From JBBQBM01 sp964554485 (GTDB lineage: Bacteria > Patescibacteriota > Saccharimonadia > Saccharimonadales > JAGQMS01): 24,351 nt of DNA. Below the pieces are notes generated by a model, which was not told the origin of the DNA, ran no database searches, and saw nothing but the letters and a program-made list of their open reading frames with translations. Of the stretch, positions 14,079 to 20,016 are shown one piece after another (the stretch's first letter is position 1; each line of letters begins with the position of its first letter). The position numbers were made by a program, and so were the translations under genes. The stretch covers positions 1 through 24,351 of the forward strand of contig CAZKOX010000009.1 in the NCBI GenBank assembly GCA_964554485.1. Direction: 5' to 3'.

Positions 14079-15782
14079 ATGGAAACTAACATTTTTTCTG
14101 AACTTGCCCTAGTTATCGGCATCGGCACGGTTGTTGCCCTCTTTATGAAGCTACTTCGTCAACCACTGGTGATTGGCTATATCCTAACTGGAATTATCGC
14201 CGGTCCGGCTGCACTAAACATTATAAAAACCCCCGAAACCACCGAAGTCTTTTCAAGTATCGGGATTGCACTACTGCTGTTTATCATCGGGCTTGATTTA
14301 AGTGTCAAGGTTTTCTCTCGGGTCGGCAAAACAGTTCTTATTACTTCTGCGGTTCAAGTTAGCTTGATTACCGTGGTCGGTTTTTTTATCAGTCGCTTGC
14401 TAGGGTTTGGGAAACTCGAGTCTGGGATTATCGGCCTAGCTCTAGCTATGAGCAGTACGATAATCATCATTAAACTTCTAAATGATAAGAAGGAAACGAC
14501 CAGACTCTACGCCCAAATAACCATTGGTATACTTCTTATCCAAGACCTCATTGCCACTGCCGCAAAGATTATTATTGCGATTCGAACCGGCAATGATGGC
14601 AGTGCCATAAAAGTCATTTTGTTATTAGTCCGCGGAATCAGTATAACGGCCGTAGTTTATTTTGTAAGTCGCTACTTAATTCCAAAATTAACGCATGCCT
14701 TAGAAAATTCTAAGGAGTTGCTTTTGCTTTTTGGACTCGGCTGGGGCTTAGGCCTAGCCGCCTTATTTGAATCTGTCGGCTTTTCGATTGAAATCGGAGC
14801 CTTGTTTGCGGGAGTTAGCTTAGCCAGCCTGCCATACAGTAACGAGATGGCCTCTCGCCTTAAGCCACTCCGAGACTTTTTTATAGTTATTTTCTTTATA
14901 ACTCTCGGTCAAGCGATGACACCAAGTCTACTAACAGGCGTCGTAACCACGGCGCTTGTGTTAGCGGCGGTTGCCCTATTACTTAAACCAATAGTCATAA
15001 TGGCAACTATGGGACTGATTGGATACACCAAGCGTGCTAGCTTTAAGTCAGCCATCTCAATGAGCCAAATAAGTGAGTTCTCGCTTGTATTAATGTTTGC
15101 TGCTTTAGGTGCCGGTTTAGTCACACAGAAGGCCTCTGACACCCTGACCTTCGTAGCATTACTTACTTTCGCCGGTTCAACCTACTTAATGAAGTATGAC
15201 GATCAACTATACACAAGATTTGAACGCCAGCTACGATTCTTTGAACGAAAAGTCACTGCTCTTGAACAGCATGAAATGTCCAACCATTTCACTATTGCAC
15301 TGTTTGGTTACCGAAAAGGTGGTATCGAGTTCATTAAGACCTTCCAGAGTATGAATAAACGTTTTGTGGTGGTCGATTACGACCCAGAGATTATCGAGAT
15401 CCTTGAAAAGCAGCATGTTCATTATTTATACGGAGACGCCACAGACCCAGAACTGCTCGATGAAATGCATCTAAACAAAGTTAGCTTAGTTGTTTCTACT
15501 GTAACCGACAACAAGACCAATAGTTTCCTAGCTCATTGGTTATCAACAAACAATCCAGATGCAGTCTTTATTTGCTCGGCTGATAGTATCGAACATGCCG
15601 CCGATTTATATAGTGAAGGTGCATCGTATGTTATTTTGCCTCACTATATCGGAACAGAAAAAATCACTGCCTTCATTAAGCGCAACGGTTTTAATAAAAC
15701 CGAGTTTAAAAACTACCGCGAAAAACATTTGAATACTTTGATGACAAAATACGAGAACGAAGAATTACCCGCCGAAGCTTGA
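14079..15782 (+). CDS. CPA2-family monovalent cation:proton antiporter (Kef/YbaL type)
   Basis: 567 aa. Residues 1 to about 385 form a 12-13 helix Na+/H+ exchanger-type domain with the family pattern RQPLVIGYILTGIIAGP, followed by GIALLLFIIGLDLS and an IGALFAGVSLA segment. From about residue 400 comes a cytoplasmic RCK/TrkA-N domain: FTIALFGYRKGGIEFIK, then VVDYDPEIIEILE and GDATDPELLDEM. The nucleotide loop is FGYRKGG rather than the usual GxGxxG, so the ligand may differ. It probably exports K+ or Na+ against H+. No Shine-Dalgarno sequence is seen; an A-rich stretch and AATATT precede the ATG. The TGA stop lies inside an 18-bp overlap with the 425-aa gene. Confidence 0.93.
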   Translation: METNIFSELALVIGIGTVVALFMKLLRQPLVIGYILTGIIAGPAALNIIKTPETTEVFSSIGIALLLFIIGLDLSVKVFSRVGKTVLITSAVQVSLITVVGFFISRLLGFGKLESGIIGLALAMSSTIIIIKLLNDKKETTRLYAQITIGILLIQDLIATAAKIIIAIRTGNDGSAIKVILLLVRGISITAVVYFVSRYLIPKLTHALENSKELLLLFGLGWGLGLAALFESVGFSIEIGALFAGVSLASLPYSNEMASRLKPLRDFFIVIFFITLGQAMTPSLLTGVVTTALVLAAVALLLKPIVIMATMGLIGYTKRASFKSAISMSQISEFSLVLMFAALGAGLVTQKASDTLTFVALLTFAGSTYLMKYDDQLYTRFERQLRFFERKVTALEQHEMSNHFTIALFGYRKGGIEFIKTFQSMNKRFVVVDYDPEIIEILEKQHVHYLYGDATDPELLDEMHLNKVSLVVSTVTDNKTNSFLAHWLSTNNPDAVFICSADSIEHAADLYSEGASYVILPHYIGTEKITAFIKRNGFNKTEFKNYREKHLNTLMTKYENEELPAEA

Positions 15783-17042
15783 AGATAATAATCCGCGCGA
15801 ATATCCAAAGTATTTCTTAAGCACTACTTCGTATGGCTCAAGTTGTTTGCCAGTTATTAAATATTCGTCGCACCATATTTCATTGCATGATCTACAAAAA
15901 ACTCCGCAGCCAGCTAAGCTCCCGCTGCTTCCACAAGAACCGCAAACTCCAAAGCCAACCTCTAACGACAACAGTGCCGTGACGGTATTAAGCCTATCGA
16001 ACATTGATGCAGTATAACTGCTTGTACTCATATCAATCGTTCCACCACATGCTGTAAATGACGTACCAGCATCCGCTGCACGCTGGGCTGCTGAGCATAT
16101 TGAAGTTGAATCTATTTGTAGACTGCTTGTCTTTTTTCCAAGGTAACGCTCAATGAGTATCTGCCAAGTACCGCCACGAATTCTTTCAGAAACAGTTCTC
16201 CATTCTTCAACATTACTTCGTGCTGCTTCCTCAAAACCTTCTATCATTGCATCAAAAATATCATCTTGTTCGAATACAAACTCTTTAGTACCTTTTCGTT
16301 TTTTACTAAATCTTCTTAACATCGAGACGATGAAATACGGCGAGTTGGTCGCTAGAAGCATTTGGCCATATTCCAGCTCAATAAACTCAGCAAATTTCTC
16401 CGGATCTTTTCCGGGACAATCAATTAGCTGAGGGTTGCCTAAAATTTCTTCAGCACTACCAAACTGTGTTGCGCTCGGATCAATTTTCCGTCGACAATTA
16501 TTAACTATCTCGAGATTGTTGCCGGAAAGAATAACATTATGTTGCAGAAAAGTGTCTTCTGATACCCGCGTCGTTAATCTGGCGTGAGTACGATCTCCGT
16601 AGCCGTGAGCTAGTCTTTCTTCATCGGTCCAAGTACTATCAGCCACAGACCATTCAACGCACATTTCGTTGATTTGGAGGTTCATTATATTTGTTCGCAA
16701 AACCTGCAGTTCTATCTGACGACGTCGGAGTTCTTTCTTGGCGCCAACAACACCTTCTGCAACCTTGTTTTCTGCATCAACAACACCCGCGGCAATTACG
16801 TTCTCGATAGAATATCCGTACCTATCAACTAGCACCCCATCATGCAAAAAATATTCTCGAGGCACGCAACTTCGTCTTGCGTAGGATGCCAGTATTTCAA
16901 CAGCATGGGTTTTTTCTTCATCAATTATTTCTTGTCGAGTTTGTGCGTCTAGATATCCATACAGTCTTAGATCACGCTCAATCTTAGCGATGCTTTTTGT
17001 TTCAGCAGATATAACTGGTGGTTCTAATAATTGTTCCTGCAT
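15765..17042 (-). CDS. 425-aa cytoplasmic protein with C-terminal Cys cluster, unknown
   Basis: No signal peptide or membrane helix. The first two thirds are charged and helical, with a probable coiled coil at about 88-125 (AENKVAEGVVGAKKELRRRQIEL). A Ser/Thr-rich segment then leads to a glycine-rich cysteine cluster, CGSCGSSGSLAGCG then CRSCNEIWC, that looks like a treble-clef or zinc-ribbon metal site, followed by a KYFGYSRG tail. I do not recognise the family. A lone zinc ribbon at the end of a helical protein would suit nucleic-acid or protein binding. The start region is unusual: no Shine-Dalgarno sequence, a 20-bp palindrome upstream and a repeated GCAGGAAC that could hide the start codon. 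It overlaps the antiporter gene by 18 bp. Confidence 0.78.
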   Translation of the reverse strand: MQEQLLEPPVISAETKSIAKIERDLRLYGYLDAQTRQEIIDEEKTHAVEILASYARRSCVPREYFLHDGVLVDRYGYSIENVIAAGVVDAENKVAEGVVGAKKELRRRQIELQVLRTNIMNLQINEMCVEWSVADSTWTDEERLAHGYGDRTHARLTTRVSEDTFLQHNVILSGNNLEIVNNCRRKIDPSATQFGSAEEILGNPQLIDCPGKDPEKFAEFIELEYGQMLLATNSPYFIVSMLRRFSKKRKGTKEFVFEQDDIFDAMIEGFEEAARSNVEEWRTVSERIRGGTWQILIERYLGKKTSSLQIDSTSICSAAQRAADAGTSFTACGGTIDMSTSSYTASMFDRLNTVTALLSLEVGFGVCGSCGSSGSLAGCGVFCRSCNEIWCDEYLITGKQLEPYEVVLKKYFGYSRGLLSSSFGG

Positions 17043-17092
17043 AGGTTTTGCAGGAATGATACTTAACGTGTTAAGTATTTTTCCGTTCCTGC
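17033..17092 (-). promoter_or_regulatory. Candidate alternative-hairpin leader with palindrome copy 2
   Basis: On the minus strand the order is: A, GCAGGAAC (17092-17085); the palindrome ATACTTAAC-AC-GTTAAGTAT (17078-17059); B, TTCCTGC (17056-17050); then C, the start codon region containing GCAGGAAC (17040-17033). B can pair with A, enclosing the palindrome, or with C, sequestering the AUG. The two pairings exclude each other. Confidence 0.45.
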
Positions 17093-17128
17093 TCGGGTTA
17101 ACGGTAAAGGATAGTTGTATCGGACTTG

Positions 17129-17184
17129 TCCTAGGTATTTCTAGGCGTCACCGTAGCGGCACTGCACCGGATTCGGACCGGATT
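17129..17184. other. Intergenic repeats upstream of the OmdA gene
   Basis: The 223-bp gap 17043-17265 also holds a 5-bp inverted repeat, CCTAG-6-CTAGG (17130-17145), and a direct repeat ACCGGATT at 17166-17173 and 17177-17184. The 11-bp period of the direct repeat would put both copies on one DNA face. No tRNA or ORF is apparent in the gap. Confidence 0.35.
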
Positions 17185-17265
17185 TCCAACCTTGATTGTT
17201 AATGTCTTAATACTACATCACCAACTAAATAAATTTGGGTGTATTTTTGATAACATAATAAAGTA

Positions 17266-17517
17266 ATGATTAAAAAAATCCCCACCGGAGTAGTACATAA
17301 AGTTCCGCAAGATCTGAGTAGTGCACTTTCTTATGATGAATCGGCGCTGGAGAGATGGAATGACCTTACGCCGCTAGCGCGCAACGAATGGATATGCTGG
17401 ACTATTTCAACAAAAAAGCCAGAGACCAGAGAAAATCACATCGAACGAATAATTACTGAACTTATGGCCGGCAAACGTCGTCCCTGCTGCTGGGCAGGAT
17501 GCCAGCATCGCAAGTAA
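17266..17517 (+). CDS. YdeI/OmdA-family protein (PF13376), single domain
   Basis: 83 aa, corresponding to the C-terminal OmdA domain alone: VPQDLSSALSYDESALERWNDL, then ARNEWICWTISTKKPETRENHI and RIITELMAGKRRP. It ends CCWAGCQHRK, a cysteine/histidine-rich tail that could bind metal. Larger family members carry an N-terminal YdhG-like domain that is absent here. The family has been linked to bacteriocin protection by annotation, but no molecular function is established. CATAAT (17254-17259) lies 6 nt before the ATG and there is no Shine-Dalgarno sequence, so it is probably leaderless. It converges on the Ig/PKD-like gene with a 10-bp gap. Confidence 0.85.
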   Translation: MIKKIPTGVVHKVPQDLSSALSYDESALERWNDLTPLARNEWICWTISTKKPETRENHIERIITELMAGKRRPCCWAGCQHRK

Positions 17518-17527
17518 CCCGCAGATA

Positions 17528-18499
17528 TTATTGTTGTCGTCTGTTGAGTATAATTAGCTCTTCTCGCTCACCTAAATAATAGCTAATAGCCATTAGAACA
17601 ATCACTGCATAAACCACCCAGATAGTCATGCTATGATCTTTTAAAAACGCCGGTTCTGAAGGTATGGTTCTTGCAATAATACTCCCCAATCCAGAAGGAT
17701 TAATTATTATGAATACCTGAAGGGAGGTTTGAGTTTTTTCTGCATCAGCGGCAGTTATTTTAATAATAAAACTTTTATTGTCTCCAGATCCGGCCTTTTT
17801 ATAAATATGTTGCGTCGTAAACTCACCCACGTCTTTTCGACTAATTAGGTCTTGTCTACCGTCCCCCCAGTCAACGCTTAAGGCGTACGGTTTTTGACCA
17901 CCACTAATTTCAAGAGTTAGTGTTATGACTTGTCCGACAGTTGCGCCTTTGTATTTATGATTCGTGTTGATGGTTAAAGGTAGGGTTAGGTCGGGACTAC
18001 TGTTCGTACTTGTCTGAGTTGCCGGTGGATCATAATACACCGTCAAGTCCGGGGAGCGCGGGCCTTCATCATCGGTAATATTGTACGCACGAGCCGATAA
18101 AGAGTTCTGACCGGAAAATAAGTTAACATCAATCTCGAAATTACCAGTTCCGGAACAAAGAACAGAGCCACGAAATAGATCATTTGTATAAATACTTACA
18201 TAGCTCCCCAGCGGGCAAGTTCCTATCAAATGAATAGGTAATTCTGAGAAGCGACTTCCATCTGAAACATTAGTAATCACCGCCGGGTCTGTTAAAGCAT
18301 TGGCTGGTACCCGCCCGCTAATCTCAATATCTTCTGCTCCCGCCTGAAAGGTCCAACCGGTCAGTAAGACCCCTATCAACAACAATACAAAAACTACTGC
18401 CGGCCAAGACAAAAATGAACGACGAGGTTTACCGCCGAAGAATATATTCCTATCAGGATTGTTTTTGTTTTTATTAACAGGTTTATTAAACCAAGTCAT
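17528..18499 (-). CDS. Membrane-anchored surface protein with Ig-like and PKD-like domains
   Basis: 323 aa from ATG 18499. An upstream TTG (18631) is rejected because it lies in a terminator hairpin. A basic cytoplasmic N-terminus precedes a signal/anchor helix (about 29-50). Then come a beta-rich Ig-like module (TNVSDGSRFSELPIHLIGTC through NSLSARAYNI) and a PKD-like module with the hallmark SVDWGDG. It ends in a C-terminal transmembrane helix (about 290-312) and a charged tail. Two cysteines in the first module, about 20 residues apart, could pair. Both ends are in the membrane, so the two beta domains form an extracellular loop. A cell-surface or adhesion role is inference. Confidence 0.8.
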   Translation of the reverse strand: MTWFNKPVNKNKNNPDRNIFFGGKPRRSFLSWPAVVFVLLLIGVLLTGWTFQAGAEDIEISGRVPANALTDPAVITNVSDGSRFSELPIHLIGTCPLGSYVSIYTNDLFRGSVLCSGTGNFEIDVNLFSGQNSLSARAYNITDDEGPRSPDLTVYYDPPATQTSTNSSPDLTLPLTINTNHKYKGATVGQVITLTLEISGGQKPYALSVDWGDGRQDLISRKDVGEFTTQHIYKKAGSGDNKSFIIKITAADAEKTQTSLQVFIIINPSGLGSIIARTIPSEPAFLKDHSMTIWVVYAVIVLMAISYYLGEREELIILNRRQQ

Positions 18500-18629
18500 A
18501 TGATTGTTTATTTTATTGCTACTTCTATACACTAACACACCCAGAGGTAGACGACCAGATGCTCCAGCTTGAACATACTCTATGCAGACGACCAAACCTT
18601 CCGGTTCAAACTTCAGTATGCTGAAGTCC

Positions 18630-18666
18630 AAGTAAAAAGCCGGACATAAATGCCCGACTCTTTACT
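18630..18666 (-). terminator. Rho-independent terminator between the 150-aa and Ig/PKD genes
   Basis: On the minus strand, GTCGGGC-ATTTAT-GTCCGGC (7 bp with two G-U pairs) is followed by TTTTTACTT. It lies 91 nt after the stop at 18758 and ends that transcript. Immediately after the U-run is a perfect 6-bp hairpin, CTTCAG-TATG-CTGAAG (18611-18626). Confidence 0.8.
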
Positions 18667-18757
18667 TGGCTCACATTGGCAGATGCATTGCGAACCGCAA
18701 GTGCGGATTATGATGAGAATAAGCTCAAATTTATTCAAGAAGTGCTGGTCTAAAACA

Positions 18758-19210
18758 TTAAACCGTTAGTAGTCTTGATGGATCGAGGTCTAGGTCGCTC
18801 AGTTCTTCTGGTACTTCTACTGAAGCATGAAGCATTAGAGCATTTTTATCTATAGTGCCAACAAAATATCCCATTTGAATTCTAGGTCCAAATTGGGGCA
18901 TCCTTGATCCACCCGTATTATCTAAGAACATGTGTCCATCATCACTAAATTGACCCATTGCGTCATCAATTTCTCCACTATTATCTGGTGCGTACATAGT
19001 GAAGTCTACGTGCCATAGGTCTTCTTCAATCTGTTCTGTTGACCTAATGCCAGCTGGAGACTCGACTGCATAATCCTCTGCACCAGGAGGAAGCATAATT
19101 CGTATAGTGTACAGACCTAAACGCTGTAGTCGTTGTGGTTCAACCCTAAGTATTTTATCTGCCTCGTATACTTGTTCGGGCAGTGCCCTAACGTATCGTT
19201 CTTTGCTCAT
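18758..19210 (-). CDS. 150-aa soluble protein of unknown function
   Basis: No signal peptide, membrane segment or recognised motif. The N-terminal half is mixed alpha/beta (YVRALPEQVYEADKILRV, YTIRIMLPPGAEDY). The middle is strongly acidic (SGEIDDAMGQFSDDGHMFL), and the C-terminus is acidic and Leu-rich (VPEELSDLDLDPSRLL). The overall net charge is strongly negative. It has a well-formed promoter and its own terminator, so it is monocistronic. The ATG is 7 nt after the -10 box, so the mRNA is probably leaderless. It lies just downstream of the composite tRNA-Asn locus on the same strand. Confidence 0.75.
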   Translation of the reverse strand: MSKERYVRALPEQVYEADKILRVEPQRLQRLGLYTIRIMLPPGAEDYAVESPAGIRSTEQIEEDLWHVDFTMYAPDNSGEIDDAMGQFSDDGHMFLDNTGGSRMPQFGPRIQMGYFVGTIDKNALMLHASVEVPEELSDLDLDPSRLLTV

Positions 19211-19217
19211 TGGTAGT

Positions 19218-19246
19218 ATTGTCTAGAAAATTCATAAACTATGCAA
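19218..19246 (-). promoter_or_regulatory. Promoter giving a probable leaderless transcript of the 150-aa gene
   Basis: TTGCAT (complement of 19241-19246), 17 bp, GACAAT (complement of 19218-19223), then 7 nt to the ATG at 19210. Confidence 0.65.
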
Positions 19247-19318
19247 GCGTAAGGATTAACAGAGACGCAAGTTCGAAAGTTAGATTTGGGTTACTAAATA
19301 TAACAGATGTAAAATTTA

Positions 19319-19379
19319 TGGCTCCGGAGGCCGGGCGGTGCACATCCGCTTAATCGGATGACCGAACCGGCAACTACAC
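19319..19379 (-). pseudogene. tRNA-Asn 3' fragment with a 27-nt hairpin inserted in the T-loop
   Basis: Bases 19319-19335 match exactly the last 17 nt of the intact tRNA-Asn (19567-19583): the CCA end, discriminator base, acceptor 3' half and T-stem 3' half. Then 27 nt (19336-19362) replace the two T-loop bases AG. Bases 19363-19374 again match the tRNA (T-stem 5' half with TTCG), 12 nt exactly. The insert contains the perfect hairpin CATCCG-ATTAAG-CGGATG flanked by CGGT/ACCG, so it would extend the T-arm into a long stem. No anticodon arm is recognisable, so it cannot be a working tRNA. Confidence 0.75.
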
Positions 19380-19445
19380 GGCCGGGCGGTGCACATCCGC
19401 TTAATCGGATGACCGAACCGGCAACTACACGGCCGGGCGGTGCAC
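19329..19445. repeat. 51-bp tandem repeat of T-arm-like hairpins (2.3 copies)
   Basis: Copies at 19329-19379 and 19380-19430 are identical, and a third covers only the first 15 bp (19431-19445). Each unit holds the tRNA-Asn T-arm with the 27-nt insert plus TACAC. On the minus strand a unit folds as GCCGG / CGGT / CATCCG stems with loop ATTAAG. There are no variable spacers, so this is not CRISPR. Confidence 0.88.
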
Positions 19446-19454
19446 TTCAATCTA

Positions 19455-19523
19455 TACGCCGGGAAATATCTCGGGCATTAGACTAAAGACCGAACCTACG
19501 GTTCGAAGTTCTGGTCCCCAGAA
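19455..19523. other. Run of three small hairpins between the repeats and the tRNA-Asn terminator
   Basis: CCGGGA-AATA-TCTCGG (about 19459-19474, one G-U pair), CGAACC-TAC-GGTTCG (19491-19505) and TTCTGG-TCC-CCAGAA (19509-19523). No ORF is visible. With the tandem repeat, the 200 bp 19321-19523 is unusually rich in secondary structure. Confidence 0.5.
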
Positions 19524-19529
19524 CATCAA

Positions 19530-19566
19530 AACAAAAATCCCAGCCTAAAGACTGGGTTTCTTGTTT
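19530..19566 (-). terminator. Rho-independent terminator of tRNA-Asn
   Basis: On the minus strand, CCCAG-TCTTTAGG-CTGGG is followed by ATTTTTGTTTT. It begins about 10 nt after the CCA of tRNA-Asn. The flanking A- and T-runs also make it usable on the plus strand. Confidence 0.88.
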
Positions 19567-19641
19567 TGGCTCCGGAGGCCGGGCTCGAACCGGCAACCTC
19601 GAAGTTAACAGCTTCTTGCTCCACCATTGAGCTACTCCGGA
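19567..19641 (-). tRNA. tRNA-Asn (GUU)
   Basis: 75 nt with encoded CCA. Acceptor TCCGGAG/CTCCGGA; D-arm GCTC-AATGGTG-GAGC; anticodon arm AGAAG-CTGTTAA-CTTCG, anticodon GTT (the 27-43 pair is A-G); variable AGGTT; T-arm GCCGG-TTCGAGC-CCGGC; discriminator G. All invariant positions are present, so it should be functional. A TACAAT box (complement of 19649-19654), exactly 7 nt before the 5' end and inside the GIY-YIG ORF, could be its own -10. Otherwise it depends on the promoter at 19938-19966 upstream of that ORF. Partial copies of its 5' and 3' ends flank it. Confidence 0.96.
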
Positions 19642-19880
19642 ATATATGATTGTACAAATTTCCGTCCGTTACCTGATTTGAGACTCTTCTCTCTCTTCAG
19701 AGCTTCCGAGCGGGTGGCAACCGACTCTTTATAAATCAGCTCCCACTCGCCTGGAAATCTTGACGTGTATGACACATACACGTGATCGTTGTGTTGGCAT
19801 ATTCGTCTCGCCAAATCCTCAGTCTGGCCAATATAATACTTTTTCGCCATCCTATTATAAACGGCATATACATAATACAT
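19632..19880 (-). CDS. Small GIY-YIG nuclease ending inside tRNA-Asn
   Basis: 82 aa from ATG 19880 (AGGA 5 nt upstream); an in-frame GTG at 19895 is less likely. Standalone GIY-YIG/URI domain: MYYVYAVYN, then KKYYIGQTEDLARRICQHN (the YIG and the catalytic Arg), EWELIYKES, and ALKREKSLKSGNGR with the metal-binding Glu. Length is typical. The last codons, ATT CCG GAG TAG, are the first bases of tRNA-Asn, so the tRNA supplies the stop. The ribosome binding site lies just after a D-stem remnant of a second tRNA-Asn 5' end. A perfect 9-bp palindrome (19763-19783) lies within the ORF. Related domains occur in homing endonucleases, and a homing role here is inference. Confidence 0.87.
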   Translation of the reverse strand: MYYVYAVYNRMAKKYYIGQTEDLARRICQHNDHVYVSYTSRFPGEWELIYKESVATRSEALKREKSLKSGNGRKFVQSYIPE

Positions 19881-19884
19881 TGTT

Positions 19885-19925
19885 TCCTGCTCCACCTTCG
19901 CTATACAGCGAAGAGCTACTCCGGA
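19885..19925 (-). pseudogene. tRNA-Asn 5' fragment with a hairpin in place of the D-loop
   Basis: TCCGGAGTAGCTC (19925-19913) equals the first 13 nt of the intact tRNA-Asn: the acceptor 5' half and D-stem 5' half. A perfect hairpin, TTCGCT-GTAT-AGCGAA (19912-19897), then replaces the loop bases AAT. GGTGGAGCA (19896-19888) restores the D-stem 3' half. Identity fades after that, where the GIY-YIG ribosome binding site and ATG begin. It sits 12 nt downstream of a strong promoter, as a working tRNA would. Confidence 0.75.
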
Positions 19926-19937
19926 TTACAGAGGTGG

Positions 19938-19966
19938 AGTATAGATGTAAAACACCTTTTGGTCAA
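19938..19966 (-). promoter_or_regulatory. Strong promoter of the tRNA-Asn/GIY-YIG locus
   Basis: TTGACC (complement of 19961-19966), 17 bp, TATACT (complement of 19938-19943). The start site would fall about 5 nt before the tRNA 5' fragment. This is probably the ancestral tRNA-Asn promoter. Confidence 0.75.
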
Positions 19967-20016
19967 TATTTTGATAATCATTTGCCTTGCAGCATATTAA
20001 GGATATGCTTATTAAT

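Noticed and set aside
18500..18631. N-terminal extension of the Ig/PKD-like protein from TTG 18631
   Set aside because: The TTG lies in the U-tract of a terminator, and the extension would place 44 polar residues, with no motif, before a normal start and anchor.
19329..19445. CRISPR array
   Set aside because: The 51-bp units abut with no unique spacers, there are only 2.3 copies, and no cas gene is present. The unit is clearly tRNA T-arm derived.
19319..19925. A tmRNA or other permuted tRNA-like RNA enclosing an ORF
   Set aside because: The ends match tRNA-Asn, not the tRNA-Ala-like tmRNA ends. A complete tRNA and a terminator lie inside, and the enclosed ORF is an ordinary GIY-YIG protein, not a degradation tag.
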